Shown here in pieces: positions 16,751 to 25,494 of a stretch of DNA of 64,000 nucleotides. The notes under the pieces were generated by a model. It had not been told where the DNA came from. It was given only the letters and a program-made list of their open reading frames with translations, and made no database searches. Location: assembly GCF_036345015.1 (NCBI RefSeq), contig NZ_CP084098.1, forward strand, positions 2,245,326 through 2,309,325. Reading direction: 5' to 3'. Position 1 is the first letter of the stretch, and each line of letters opens with the position of its first letter. A program made the translations under genes and the position numbers. Origin of the DNA: Cyanobacterium sp. Dongsha4. Its GTDB lineage: Bacteria; Cyanobacteriota; Cyanobacteriia; Cyanobacteriales; Cyanobacteriaceae.

Positions 16751-17749
16751 TTAACTGGCAACGATATACTCTTTGACACTACTTCTTTTTTTGCGTAAAT
16801 GAGCTAATGCCTGTTGCTCCAACTGACGTACTCTTTCACGACTAATATTCATTCTTTGTCCAATTTTTGCCAGAGATAATTCCTTACCATCTTCTAAGCC
16901 AAATCTGAGTCTGACTACTTGCTGTTGTTGAGGAGTTAATTCCCCCAACAGTTTTTGTAAGTCCTGACGCATCAACTCTTGAGTAATATAATTATCTGGA
17001 GATACTCCTTCATCTTCTAAAAGCTCTGATAACTCGGTATCTTGGTTATCTCCCACTTTGACATCTAAAGAGATGGGTTGACGAGCAATACTGAAATACT
17101 CCCTAATCTGAGCTGGTTCTAACTGCAAAGCCTCTGCTATTTCATTGGGGCTAGGACTTCTACCCAATTTTTGAGATAATTCTCTCTGAGTTTTTTTAAT
17201 TTTATTCAGTTTTTCTGTGATATGAATAGGAAGACGAATAGTTCTAGCCTGTTGTGCGATCGCACGAGTAATCGCTTGACGAATCCACCAGTAAGCATAA
17301 GTAGAGAATTTAAAACCTTTGGTGGGGTCAAATTTTTCCACCCCTCTTTCTAGCCCAAGACTACCCTCTTGAATTAGATCTAAAAACTCCATATTACGCT
17401 TTTGATATTTTTTTGCGATCGCCACTACAAGCCGTAAATTAGCTTCGATCATTTTCTGTTTTGCCCGTTTGCCCTGATGAATTATTTTTTTCACCTCATT
17501 GGGGGTTTTATCTGCCTTCTGAGCCCATTCTTCCAGGGTTATTTCTCGACCCAACTTTTTTTCTAAGCTCTCTTTCACATCGTAGAGAGACATCATGTGT
17601 TGCACCTGTTTCCCAAAAACAATTTCTTGCTCATGACTTAAAAGAGGAACTTTCCCAATTTCTTGCAGATAGGTACGTACCATATCTACGGTATTCACTC
17701 TTCTTTTATCAACATCATTAATATTTGCAGTAACTTTAGCATTGGACAT
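16751..17749 (-). CDS. group 2 RNA polymerase sigma-70 factor (SigB/SigD-like)
   Basis: Sigma factor of the RpoD family that directs RNA polymerase to -10/-35 promoters. With 332 aa and no long region 1.1 it is a non-essential group 2 factor, several of which respond to stress, light or nutrients in cyanobacteria. Region 1.2 (DMVRTYLQEIGKVPLLSHEQE), region 2 (NLRLVVAIAKKYQKRNMEFLDLIQEGSLGL, FKFSTYAYWWIRQAITRAI), region 3 and region 4 (LAKIGQRMNISRERVRQLEQQALAHLRK) are all present. An AGGAGA ribosome-binding site lies about a dozen bases before the ATG. The exact paralogue cannot be fixed from sequence reading alone. Confidence 0.9.
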   Translation of the reverse strand: MSNAKVTANINDVDKRRVNTVDMVRTYLQEIGKVPLLSHEQEIVFGKQVQHMMSLYDVKESLEKKLGREITLEEWAQKADKTPNEVKKIIHQGKRAKQKMIEANLRLVVAIAKKYQKRNMEFLDLIQEGSLGLERGVEKFDPTKGFKFSTYAYWWIRQAITRAIAQQARTIRLPIHITEKLNKIKKTQRELSQKLGRSPSPNEIAEALQLEPAQIREYFSIARQPISLDVKVGDNQDTELSELLEDEGVSPDNYITQELMRQDLQKLLGELTPQQQQVVRLRFGLEDGKELSLAKIGQRMNISRERVRQLEQQALAHLRKKRSSVKEYIVAS

Positions 17750-18204
17750 AGGGCTTTTTCTCTCCTAACTTTCAGCTCAATGTAGTTTTTCTGGGCAGGA
17801 CTTTTCCAACCTTTTAATAATAATGCTAGTTTTAATGGCTTAAACTATTTTTTTAACATTATTGTACTTTCTATATAGACGTTTATTTATTTACAAAAGT
17901 TCACTTTTACAAAAATATTTTTAAATTAAAGCACCAAATCAATTTAAGCTATCGACTATTATGAATAGTGTTAATTTTCTTAACAAAAATAACTAGATTG
18001 CGCGCCTTGCTTCTATGATGACAGATTTATCTAAAGAAGGCTAGGATAATTTTTTGTGTGATCACCGAACTTTACTGTAGTGATATTCCCCTGTTCAGTA
18101 ACGGAAAATGGGGGGAACGAGAAGAAATTGTCTTCATTACTAATTACTAATTGCTGATTGCTGATTGCTAATTGTTAATTACCTTTGCCCTTTTATTGCT
18201 TGAA
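17750..18204. other. 455-bp spacer upstream of the sigma factor gene
   Basis: Contains the leader of the sigma factor gene (minus strand) and the 3' flank of moeB. It is AT-rich near 17800-18000, where a TACAAT (minus strand, about 17864) could be a -10 box but lacks a well-placed -35. Near 18120-18190 it carries the dispersed repeat TTACTAATTACTAATTGCTG and CCTTTGCCCTTTT. No gene or RNA was recognised. Confidence 0.5.
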
Positions 18205-19383
18205 TTAATAGGAAGGTACAGAAGGATCAACTTCCTGACTCCAAGCCAAGATGCCTCCTTTGACGTTAATACCCTCAATACCCGCTTCTTTGAGAATTTG
18301 CAATGCCTTAGTCGAACGTCCACCCATTTTACAATGAGCAATTAAACGATGACCTTTTACATCAACTAATTCTCTAATTTTTTGTACTCCTTCTCCACTT
18401 TCAATATCAGATAAAGGAATCAAAACAGAGCCGGGGATACGAGCAATTTCATGCTCATTAGGATTACGCACATCAACTAATACGTAATCATGAGGATGAG
18501 ATTCTAACAAGAATTTTAGCTCTTGTACCGTAATTTCTGGGAGTTCTTCCTGAGCTTTTTCTGACTCTGCCTGAGCTTGAGGAATACCGCAAAACTCTTC
18601 GTAATCAACTAATTTTTCAATTACAGGGCGTACAGGATTGGGACGTAATTTCAACTCTCTGAATTTCATATCCCAAGCATTAAATAATAATAAACGACCG
18701 CTTAAAGTTGTCTCTGCCCCTAAAATAATTTTAATAGCTTCAGTGGCTTGAATTGTACCGATAATTCCGGGTAAAACCCCTAAAACTCCTCCTTCTGCGC
18801 AAGAGGGTACCATTCCTGGTGGTGGTGGTTCGGGATATAAGTCACGATAGTTGGGGCCTCCCTCATAGTTAAAGACTGTTGCTTGTCCTTCAAAGCGGAA
18901 AATAGAACCATATACATTAGGTTTGTTCAACAAAACACAGGCATCGTTAACTAAATAACGGGTGGGGAAATTATCTGTACCGTCAATGATAATATCGTAG
19001 GGTTCAAAAATAGAGAGGGCATTTTCTGAACTCAAACGAGTCTCATATAAGTCAACTTGACAGGCAGGATTAATTTCTAAAATACGATGTTTTGCCGATT
19101 CAATTTTGGGTTTTCCAACCCATGAAGTACCGTGGATAATTTGTCTTTGCAGGTTGGAAGTGTCAACCACATCAAAATCAACTATACCGATTCTACCAAT
19201 ACCAGAGGCGGCTAAGTAAAGAATTAAAGGAGAACCTAGTCCTCCTGTTCCAACACAGAGTACACTAGCGGCTTTCAGACGTTTTTGCCCTTCTAAACCC
19301 ACTTCAGGCAAAATAATATGTCTGGCATACCTTTCGTACTCTTCCTTATTAAGTTCTATTGCTTCTAAGTTCGGATTAAGCAT
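18205..19383 (-). CDS. moeB: MoeB/ThiF-type adenylyltransferase with C-terminal rhodanese domain
   Basis: E1-like enzyme that adenylates the C-terminal Gly-Gly of a small sulfur-carrier protein (MoaD or ThiS) and, through its rhodanese domain, can pass sulfur to it, for molybdopterin or thiamine synthesis. The N-terminal E1 domain (residues 10-265) has YARHIILPEVGLEGQKRL, the nucleotide-binding VLCVGTGGLGSPLILYLAASG and DGTDNFPTRYLVND. The zinc-binding cysteines of many MoeB proteins are not evident. The rhodanese domain (about 285-390) has VLVDVRNPNEHEIARI and the active-site loop AHCKMGGRS with Cys. The 392-aa length is standard for the cyanobacterial fused form. Confidence 0.9.
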   Translation of the reverse strand: MLNPNLEAIELNKEEYERYARHIILPEVGLEGQKRLKAASVLCVGTGGLGSPLILYLAASGIGRIGIVDFDVVDTSNLQRQIIHGTSWVGKPKIESAKHRILEINPACQVDLYETRLSSENALSIFEPYDIIIDGTDNFPTRYLVNDACVLLNKPNVYGSIFRFEGQATVFNYEGGPNYRDLYPEPPPPGMVPSCAEGGVLGVLPGIIGTIQATEAIKIILGAETTLSGRLLLFNAWDMKFRELKLRPNPVRPVIEKLVDYEEFCGIPQAQAESEKAQEELPEITVQELKFLLESHPHDYVLVDVRNPNEHEIARIPGSVLIPLSDIESGEGVQKIRELVDVKGHRLIAHCKMGGRSTKALQILKEAGIEGINVKGGILAWSQEVDPSVPSY

Positions 19384-19439
19384 TATTTTGTTTAATTATC
19401 AGAAAATCGATTCTGCCATTTATTCTCTAATTTTCTATT

Positions 19440-20699
19440 CTAACTTAAATTGGAAATACTCAGTTCACTGGCTAGTAAGGCACTGCCATAAGCCGCTTCG
19501 GTGTTAGCAGAAATGGATACGGGTACTTGTAGGTATTTTTCTCTGATTAAGTGCCATGTCTCATTTTTAGCTCCTCCTCCAGCAGTATAAACTTGAGAAA
19601 GAGGTGTTGCACCTAATTGTTGTAATAATTTGTAACCTTGAGATTCGATCGCAGCTATGCCCTCTAATAAACCTTGTAGGAATAAGATTGGGTTATCGGG
19701 GCGGGGGGATAATTTGGGTTCTAAATCAGGGTTATTGATAGGGAAGCGATCGCCTTTTTCTAATAAGGGATAGTATTGTAAATTAGTACAGGTATTATGA
19801 TCAATTTTTTGGCTAAGGTCATTTAATTCATCATCGGAGAAAAAATGTTTTAAAACTGCCCCTCCTGTATTTGATGCTCCACCCACTAACCATAAATTCC
19901 CCAATCGATGGCTATAAATCCCATAACGACTGTCATCAATTTTTGTTTTACTCAACAACTTCAAAACTAAAGTTGAACCCAAAGAAGTAACTGCTTCCCC
20001 TGAAGTTTTTATACTACTGGCAAGAAAAGCGGCGATACTGTCCGTTGTTCCAGCTTTAATTAAGCAATGGGGATTAATTTGGTATTTTTTCGCCACAGAA
20101 GGTATTATTTCCCCTACAGTCTCACCCGGTGCTTTTATCTTTGGCAAAAGAGAGAAAAACGGTAAGTTTTCTAGCCAAGAAGAGTAACTCAAAGACTCCA
20201 CATCATAACCTAATTTAAGAGCGTTGTGATAGTCGCTAACGCCCATTTTACCGTGTAATAGCAATCCTAACCAATCTGCTTGATGTAGTAAATAAGTTGC
20301 TTTTTCGGTTAATCCTTGATGATACCACCAAAAAATTTTTGCTAAGGTAGAAGTGGCACTCACAACTAAATGATTTTCTGGGGCAAAAGATTTAATTTCC
20401 TCTAAGTATTGTTTTCCCCTTACATCGTTGTACCAAAGTGGCTCACTCAACAGTTGTCCATTTTTATCTAACAAAAGAGTAGTGCTAGAAGTTGCGTCAA
20501 GTGCGATCGCATCTAATTTTTGAGTAATATAAAGAGGTATTTGTGAGAGTAACTCATCTAATCCTTTCCGCCAATAATAGGGAATTTGGGCAGGAAAATC
20601 AGCCGTTTTTAGACAGAGAATTTGATTTTTATTTTCATCGATAACGATGCCCCTTGCCCCCGAAGTACCAAAATCAAGCCCTAAATAATAACTAACCAT
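19440..20699 (-). CDS. FGGY-family carbohydrate kinase (xylulokinase/ribulokinase-like)
   Basis: ATP-dependent sugar kinase of the FGGY/actin-like fold. The N-terminal phosphate-1 motif is SYYLGLDFGTSGARGIVID. Further features are the middle AGTTDSIAAFLASS and C-terminal YTAGGGAKNETWHLIREKYL with AAYGSALLA. At about 419 aa it is shorter than classical xylulokinases (480-500 aa), matching the cyanobacterial and plant plastid XK1-type D-ribulose kinases (family recall). I chose the ATG at 20699, where MVSYYLGLDFG begins; a TTG four codons upstream is possible. It reads toward moeB with a 56-bp gap; the functional link is unclear. Confidence 0.82.
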   Translation of the reverse strand: MVSYYLGLDFGTSGARGIVIDENKNQILCLKTADFPAQIPYYWRKGLDELLSQIPLYITQKLDAIALDATSSTTLLLDKNGQLLSEPLWYNDVRGKQYLEEIKSFAPENHLVVSATSTLAKIFWWYHQGLTEKATYLLHQADWLGLLLHGKMGVSDYHNALKLGYDVESLSYSSWLENLPFFSLLPKIKAPGETVGEIIPSVAKKYQINPHCLIKAGTTDSIAAFLASSIKTSGEAVTSLGSTLVLKLLSKTKIDDSRYGIYSHRLGNLWLVGGASNTGGAVLKHFFSDDELNDLSQKIDHNTCTNLQYYPLLEKGDRFPINNPDLEPKLSPRPDNPILFLQGLLEGIAAIESQGYKLLQQLGATPLSQVYTAGGGAKNETWHLIREKYLQVPVSISANTEAAYGSALLASELSISNLS

Positions 20700-20936
20700 A
20701 AAAAACTTCAACTATAACAAGGTAATAAAAAATAATAGAGAGTAGGGAAGAAAGAAGAGAGAAAAGTGATGATAAATTATAAAAAACTTATGTTTACTGA
20801 TTTTTTTCTTTTTAATTTTTTCACTGACTTACTAAATGTTAGTGTTGGAAATGGAAAACCTGAAACCTGCCACCTGAAACCCACTGTTGTCCAATAAATA
20901 TTATGTAAGTCGAACTCAAGTTAAGTATTTATTAAA

Positions 20937-21545
20937 TTATGGACATTGAAAAATCGTTAAAACTACGCCACTTAAAATGTATTGATGAGTAACTGTGATA
21001 AGTCCAGCCTGTGAAGCTAATTTTTGTCTTTGAGCTTTATTATAAAAACGAATACCTCCCGGAGTAAAAAATACTTTTTTCATTTGATTATTTCCTAAAT
21101 AATCCGCCAAATAAAAATAACCGCCTTTTTTTAAAACCCTTGCCACTTCCCGAAAAACCTTTTCTGGCTGTAAATAATGCAAAAAGCTAATTGTATTAAA
21201 AACCGCATCAAATTGATTATCTGCAAAAGGTAAATCATGAGCATCCGCACGAACAAAGATTAAACGGGGATGATGGGTATTTGCTAAACGAGCATTAGTC
21301 AGCATCTCTGGAGATAAATCCGCCCCTATCCCTTTTAAATCGGAAAATTCTTCTGCTAATCGATTTAACAATTTTCCCGTACCACATCCTAAATCCAAAA
21401 TCAAAGGAGAAGAAGGTAAATTAATATAATCCAATAAACGGGTATGAATTGCTTGATAAAAGATAGTAGTGAAGGTGAAATCGTAAAATCTAGCCCAAAC
21501 ATCAAAAAAAATCCGTTTTTGCCGAATAAAAATCTCTTCTTGCAT
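20937..21545 (-). CDS. class I SAM-dependent methyltransferase (UbiE/Methyltransf_11 type)
   Basis: Complete small methyltransferase, 202 aa. Motif I is LILDLGCGTGKLLNRLAEEF, motif II is VRADAHDLPFADNQFDAVFNTIS, and motif III is REVARVLKKGGYFYLADYLG. The C-terminal cap resembles quinone or demethylmenaquinone-type methyltransferases, but the substrate is not identifiable. It is divergent from sigF across a 350-bp AT-rich spacer. Intact motif I contrasts with the truncated methyltransferase at 7.5 kb. Confidence 0.85.
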   Translation of the reverse strand: MQEEIFIRQKRIFFDVWARFYDFTFTTIFYQAIHTRLLDYINLPSSPLILDLGCGTGKLLNRLAEEFSDLKGIGADLSPEMLTNARLANTHHPRLIFVRADAHDLPFADNQFDAVFNTISFLHYLQPEKVFREVARVLKKGGYFYLADYLGNNQMKKVFFTPGGIRFYNKAQRQKLASQAGLITVTHQYILSGVVLTIFQCP

Positions 21546-21895
21546 CTTTCTTTATCTTGTATAAATTTACTCAGAAAAAGATTTAATAAATCTTTAGATT
21601 ATTTTATATTAATTAATGTAAACAAAAACATTAAAATAATTAAATTATGATAAGTTTTTCGTGCTAATAAATTACTTATAGTTTATCAGTATAAATAGTG
21701 ATAAATAATTATGCTTTAGACAAAATTAATAAAAAAATACAGTGAATACCCTGTTGTTTTGAGATAACTTTATCAAATACAATAAAAATAGATTAAAAAT
21801 GAAAGTTTAAATATAATTTTGATAGTATCTTGCTTTGATATTAATTATTGTGCGGGTAATATGTGTTGACTCTAGTATAAATTGAAAAAAGAACT
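21546..21895. other. 350-bp AT-rich divergent promoter region
   Basis: Separates the methyltransferase gene (minus) from sigF (plus) and must carry both promoters. A plausible promoter for sigF is annotated separately. The rest is very AT-rich, and I saw no repeats of the families that fill other spacers, which is itself unusual for this window. Confidence 0.5.
21835..21862 (+). promoter_or_regulatory. candidate sigma-70 promoter of sigF
   Basis: TTGATA (21835-21840), a 16-bp spacer, then TAATAT (21857-21862), 33 bp before the sigF ATG. Spacing and hexamers are acceptable for a group 1/2 sigma promoter, but this was judged by eye only. Confidence 0.4.
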
Positions 21896-22672
21896 ATGAC
21901 TACTTTAAAAACACACTCTGAATATAAACAAGAAAACGAGAAACTTTTTGTAAATTATCGACAAAATCATGATTTGAAGATAAGAAACCAAATTTTAGAG
22001 TTAAATATGGGATTGGTGCGCAAAGAAGTGTGTCATTGGTTGAATCAGTGTCAGGAGAATTATGATGATTTATTACAGGTAGGTTGTATTGGTTTAATCA
22101 GAGCAATTGATCGCTACGATATAGAAAAAGGTTTTGCATTTAGTTCTTTTGCTGTTCCTTATGTCAGAGGAGAAATACAACATTATTTAAGAGATAAAGG
22201 CTATTCTATTCGGATTCCTCGTCGTTGCTTAGAATTAAAGAATCAGTCTAACCGCATTGTGAGAAAACTCAGAAATGAATTAAATAGACAGCCTACAGAT
22301 CAAGAAATTGCAAGGGAATTAGGAGTTTCTTTACAGGAATGGCATGATGTTAAACTAGCCCATCAAAATCGTGAACCGATTAGCTTAGATATTAATGCCA
22401 ATGATGAAGATGAGCGTAGCACTTTAGGAGACTGTTTACCTGATCATCAATATCGTAGTTTTCAATTAGCACAGGAAGACAAAATTCGTTTACAAAATGC
22501 TCTATATCAATTAGAAGATGGCACTCGTAAGGTTTTAGAATTTGTATTTTTACAAGATTTAACCCAAAAAGAAACTGCTGATATTTTAGGGGTGAGTGTA
22601 ATTACTGTATCCAGAAGAATTAAAAAGGGTATTGTGAAAATGAGAAATTTAATTAAACTCGATGAATTCTAA
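21896..22672 (+). CDS. sigF: group 3 sigma factor SigF
   Basis: Alternative sigma factor of the SigB/F/G type; in Synechocystis the orthologue controls pilin genes and phototactic motility (established knowledge). The 258-aa protein has region 2 (LNMGLVRKEVCHWL, LLQVGCIGLIRAIDRYDIEKGFAFSSFAVPYVRGEI), region 3 (YSIRIPRRCLELKNQSNRI, RQPTDQEIARELGVS) and region 4 (FLQDLTQKETADILGVSVITVSRRIKKGI). VRGEIQHYLRDKG is diagnostic of the F/B/G group. Start ATG fits the usual N terminus. A tRNA-Pro gene follows on the same strand after about 50 bp. Confidence 0.88.
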   Translation: MTTLKTHSEYKQENEKLFVNYRQNHDLKIRNQILELNMGLVRKEVCHWLNQCQENYDDLLQVGCIGLIRAIDRYDIEKGFAFSSFAVPYVRGEIQHYLRDKGYSIRIPRRCLELKNQSNRIVRKLRNELNRQPTDQEIARELGVSLQEWHDVKLAHQNREPISLDINANDEDERSTLGDCLPDHQYRSFQLAQEDKIRLQNALYQLEDGTRKVLEFVFLQDLTQKETADILGVSVITVSRRIKKGIVKMRNLIKLDEF

Positions 22673-22722
22673 GATGAAAGATGATTTGATATTCAAGATA
22701 TGTTATGATTATTAAACGATAG

Positions 22723-22796
22723 CGGGATGTAGCGCAGCTTGGTAGCGCACTTCGTTCGGGACGAAGGAGTCGCAGGTTCAAATCCTGTCATCCCGA
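22723..22796 (+). tRNA. tRNA-Pro, anticodon CGG
   Basis: A 74-nt cloverleaf. The acceptor stem CGGGATG pairs with CATCCCG and the discriminator base is A. The D-arm is GCGC-AGCTTGGTA-GCGC. The anticodon stem CTTCG/CGAAG holds loop TTCGGGA with anticodon CGG, reading CCG. The T-arm is CAGGTTCAAATCCTG. CCA is not encoded. All stems pair perfectly. Confidence 0.95.
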
Positions 22797-22990
22797 TTGT
22801 GGATCTGTACAGTGCCAAATTCTTGTCTTTGAAGTAGCAATGACAGATTAATAATGAACTCTTGCCGAAAATTATCGATGTGATATTTTCCTTTATCTCT
22901 TCTGCTAATCGTCACTAAAGCAGTTAAACCTTTTTGTAGTACACGGTTATTTATTGTTAATTCCTAATTCCTAGCTAATTAAAACAGATT
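22797..22990. other. spacer after tRNA-Pro, no gene seen
   Basis: Between the tRNA gene and the convergent SpoIID gene. It contains no repeat of the main families apart from a weak TTATTGTTAATTCCTAATTCC tract near 22950, and no strong hairpin followed by a T-run. Confidence 0.4.
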
Positions 22991-24109
22991 CTATTGTGTT
23001 TTCAAAGTAGATAACTTAGCATTGCGATAATAATGAGCTAAAATTTGACGATAGTTAACACCATTTTGGGCTAAATATTGAGCTCCCCACTGACTCAACC
23101 CTAAACCATGACCAAATCCTCTACCAGATACTTGTAAGCTATTTCCCCCTAAAGAGACACGGAATAATGTACTTCTTAAATCAAGGGCTTTGCGTAAATC
23201 ACTACCAGCGACATTTTTAGTAGTGCGATCGCCCACAACTCTCATAGTTACGATTCTGCCTTGGGGGGTAGTTTTTTGGGGAATTAGGGCTTGGATATTG
23301 CCGACTCCTCCGACAATTCTACTCATGGTAGAAGGAGAAACGCTTTTATTCCAACTAAAAACAGGGGAATTTTGATCGTAATCGACTACTCCTCGAAGAT
23401 AGGGTAAGGGAGATACCCAAATATCTTCGACATTTTCAGTATGACCACCAGAAGAAGAATGAAATACCGCTAAAATGATTTGGTTATTGTAAGTCATAAC
23501 CTCTCCCATGGTTTCCCTTACTGCTTGATGAGTGGTGGTATATTCACTGCTTAAACCTTTATAAACCTGAGTAGCGGTAGTTGTATCTAAATCAAAAAGT
23601 TGATTACGTCCACTATTTCGTTTATATAGAGCATAAGTTCTGGCGGCCACGGCTTGAGCTTTCAGTGCGTCTTTAGGCCAACTAGGAATAGCCTCTGCAC
23701 CGACAACACTATATAGATAATCCTCTAAATCCACATAGTTAATTGCTGTAATTCCTTTACCTTGAGGTACTAATAACACTCTCCCACGATACCAGCGATC
23801 TCCAATCCAGACAACCCCGTCTCCACTAGGCTCTAACCATAAACGATTGGATTTCCATTGATTAAGATTAACATTGCCTCCTTGTACTTGAGATACAAAA
23901 GAATTCATCCCTGCAACTTGTCCGACAACTCGCCCCGCATTATCTTTTACAACTGCCGGGGTTGAACTACCTATCTGTAAAGAATTAGCACCTTTTTTGA
24001 TTGCAACCCTTAATTCTAAAGCGGCTTGGGCAGATGGACTAAAGATTAACCAGAGCAAAGATAATAAGCTAAACTTGGCCAACCATTGTAATATTAATTT
24101 TTTACCCAT
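22991..24109 (-). CDS. SpoIID/LytB-domain secreted protein
   Basis: Secreted cell-wall-associated protein of the SpoIID/LytB family; the sporulation homologue is a lytic transglycosylase that trims peptidoglycan. An N-terminal signal peptide is evident (WLAKFSLLSLLWLIFSPSAQA, cleavage after AQA). The SpoIID domain follows: YRGRVLLVPQGKGITAINYVDLEDYLYSVVGAEAIPSWP, ALKAQAVAARTYAL, FHSSSGGHTENVEDIWV, and C-terminal GRGFGHGLGLSQWGAQYLAQNG. The catalytic Glu of SpoIID corresponds to the E in GAEAIPSWP. 372 aa is typical. Cyanobacteria do not sporulate, so a vegetative cell-wall role is likely. Confidence 0.9.
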   Translation of the reverse strand: MGKKLILQWLAKFSLLSLLWLIFSPSAQAALELRVAIKKGANSLQIGSSTPAVVKDNAGRVVGQVAGMNSFVSQVQGGNVNLNQWKSNRLWLEPSGDGVVWIGDRWYRGRVLLVPQGKGITAINYVDLEDYLYSVVGAEAIPSWPKDALKAQAVAARTYALYKRNSGRNQLFDLDTTTATQVYKGLSSEYTTTHQAVRETMGEVMTYNNQIILAVFHSSSGGHTENVEDIWVSPLPYLRGVVDYDQNSPVFSWNKSVSPSTMSRIVGGVGNIQALIPQKTTPQGRIVTMRVVGDRTTKNVAGSDLRKALDLRSTLFRVSLGGNSLQVSGRGFGHGLGLSQWGAQYLAQNGVNYRQILAHYYRNAKLSTLKTQ

Positions 24110-24315
24110 AATCTCACACCGTAATTCGTTTTTTGATGATTGTTAACTGAATCTTACTTAATTTCTGCGAGTGTTGTTTTTTTGTGTTAGGAATATTTAA
24201 GCAGAAAAAATGACTTTACAAATAGTATTTTTGTTTCCATTCTTTCAAGATCGAACTCAGGTGGTGATAAAATAGCAAGACTGAAAATAAAGCAGAAATA
24301 ATCAGTAAAAAAGTA

Positions 24316-25281
24316 ATGATTAGAGTTGGTTTAGTTGGTACGGGATATGCGGCTCAAAGACGGGCGGAGGCTTTTCAAGCAAATCCTTTAACTGAGTTAG
24401 TGGCGGTGGTGGGCAATAGTGTGGAAACAACAGCTAGTTTTTGTGAAACCTACGACATTCCTTCGATTTCTAGTTGGCAACAGTTAGTAAATGATTCTAG
24501 TTTAGATTTAATTTGCATTTCTAATATTAATCGAGATCATGGAATGATTGTAAGAGGTGCTTTATTAGCTGATAAACACGTTATTGTTGAGTTTCCTTTA
24601 ACTATCAATCCTGATGAGGCAGAGGAGTTGCTAAATTTAGCACAAGACAAAAATAAGTTACTTCATGTAGAACATATCGAAATTTTGGGGGGAGTGCATC
24701 AAGCTATTAGGGCTAATTTATCAGCCATTGGCGATCCTTTTTTAGCTCGTTATACGACTATTTTGCCGAAGAGTAGTTTAATGAATAAATGGACTTTTAA
24801 CTATGAGTATTATGGTTTCCCTTTTATAGCGGCTCTTTCTCGTATTAGTCGTTTTACTGATTTATTTGGAGAAGTGGATTCGGTAAGTTGTTATGGGCGT
24901 TTTTGGGATGCTGAAAAGGTTGGTTATTTTTCTGCTTGTTATACTCAGGCACAGTTATCTTTCAAGAATGGTTTATTAGCTTGTTTAACTTATGGCAAGG
25001 GTGAACAATTCAAAAGTAGCGATCGCACCTTAGAAATTTATGGTACTCAGGGGACGTTAAAATTCGAGGGAGAAACAGGTAAGATTATCAGGGATGGAGA
25101 AGAAAATGCGATCGAAGTTGGTACAAGGCGAGGACTCTTTGTTAAAGATACGGAAGCAGTGATCGACTATTTAACGACAGGAAAACCTCTTTATATTGAA
25201 AATAAAGCCAGTGTTTATGCTCTAAAAGTAGCCAATGCAACTCTTAAGGCTTATCAAGGTCAATCAATATGTAAGGTTTAA
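24316..25281 (+). CDS. bvdR: biliverdin reductase (Gfo/Idh/MocA fold)
   Basis: NAD(P)H-dependent reductase converting biliverdin IX-alpha to bilirubin, known from Synechocystis BvdR, where loss disturbs phycobilisome content. The N-terminal Rossmann motif VGLVGTGYAAQRRAEAF, LLHVEHIEILGGVHQAIR, ALSRISRFTDLFG, YGKGE and the C-terminal RRGLFVKDTEAVIDYLTTGKPLY agree closely with the cyanobacterial BvdR sequence as I remember it. That is closer than to generic sugar dehydrogenases of this fold. 321 aa fits. It stands alone on the plus strand, divergent from the SpoIID gene. Confidence 0.85.
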   Translation: MIRVGLVGTGYAAQRRAEAFQANPLTELVAVVGNSVETTASFCETYDIPSISSWQQLVNDSSLDLICISNINRDHGMIVRGALLADKHVIVEFPLTINPDEAEELLNLAQDKNKLLHVEHIEILGGVHQAIRANLSAIGDPFLARYTTILPKSSLMNKWTFNYEYYGFPFIAALSRISRFTDLFGEVDSVSCYGRFWDAEKVGYFSACYTQAQLSFKNGLLACLTYGKGEQFKSSDRTLEIYGTQGTLKFEGETGKIIRDGEENAIEVGTRRGLFVKDTEAVIDYLTTGKPLYIENKASVYALKVANATLKAYQGQSICKV

Positions 25282-25340
25282 GGAAATAGATGTTAAAAAG
25301 GGCAAAGGTGAATAGTTGAGAATTAAGAATTGAAAACCCC

Positions 25341-25376
25341 GTTCACGACTGAAAGGAGTGTACGAGCGAAGCGAAC
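25341..25376 (+). repeat. 36-bp interspersed repeat, copy 1
   Basis: Unit starts GTTCACGACTGAAAGGAGTG and ends GAGCGAAGCGAAC, with GTTC/GAAC inverted ends. A second diverged 36-bp copy lies at 41195-41230 inside a MITE-like element. There is no array of spacers, so it is not CRISPR despite the length. Confidence 0.7.
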
Positions 25377-25494
25377 TGTTCTAACTCAAATTTGCTTAGT
25401 ATAATTTTAGTAAAAAAAAGTCAATGGATAAGGAAGTGTGATTTATCATTAAAACTTAATATTAACTAATAAAATAATTAAATAAAAAGCAAAA

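Noticed and set aside
20757-20830. Similarity of AAAACTTATGTTTACTGATT to sequence near 56130
   Set aside because: Short, AT-rich and imperfect; could be another element remnant but the match is not strong enough to annotate.
22797-22990. Searched for small RNA genes (6S, SRP, tmRNA, RNase P, Yfr) here and in other spacers
   Set aside because: No characteristic conserved core or structure was recognised.
25341-25376. 36-bp repeat considered as a CRISPR repeat
   Set aside because: Only single copies, no regularly spaced array or spacers, and no cas genes in the window.
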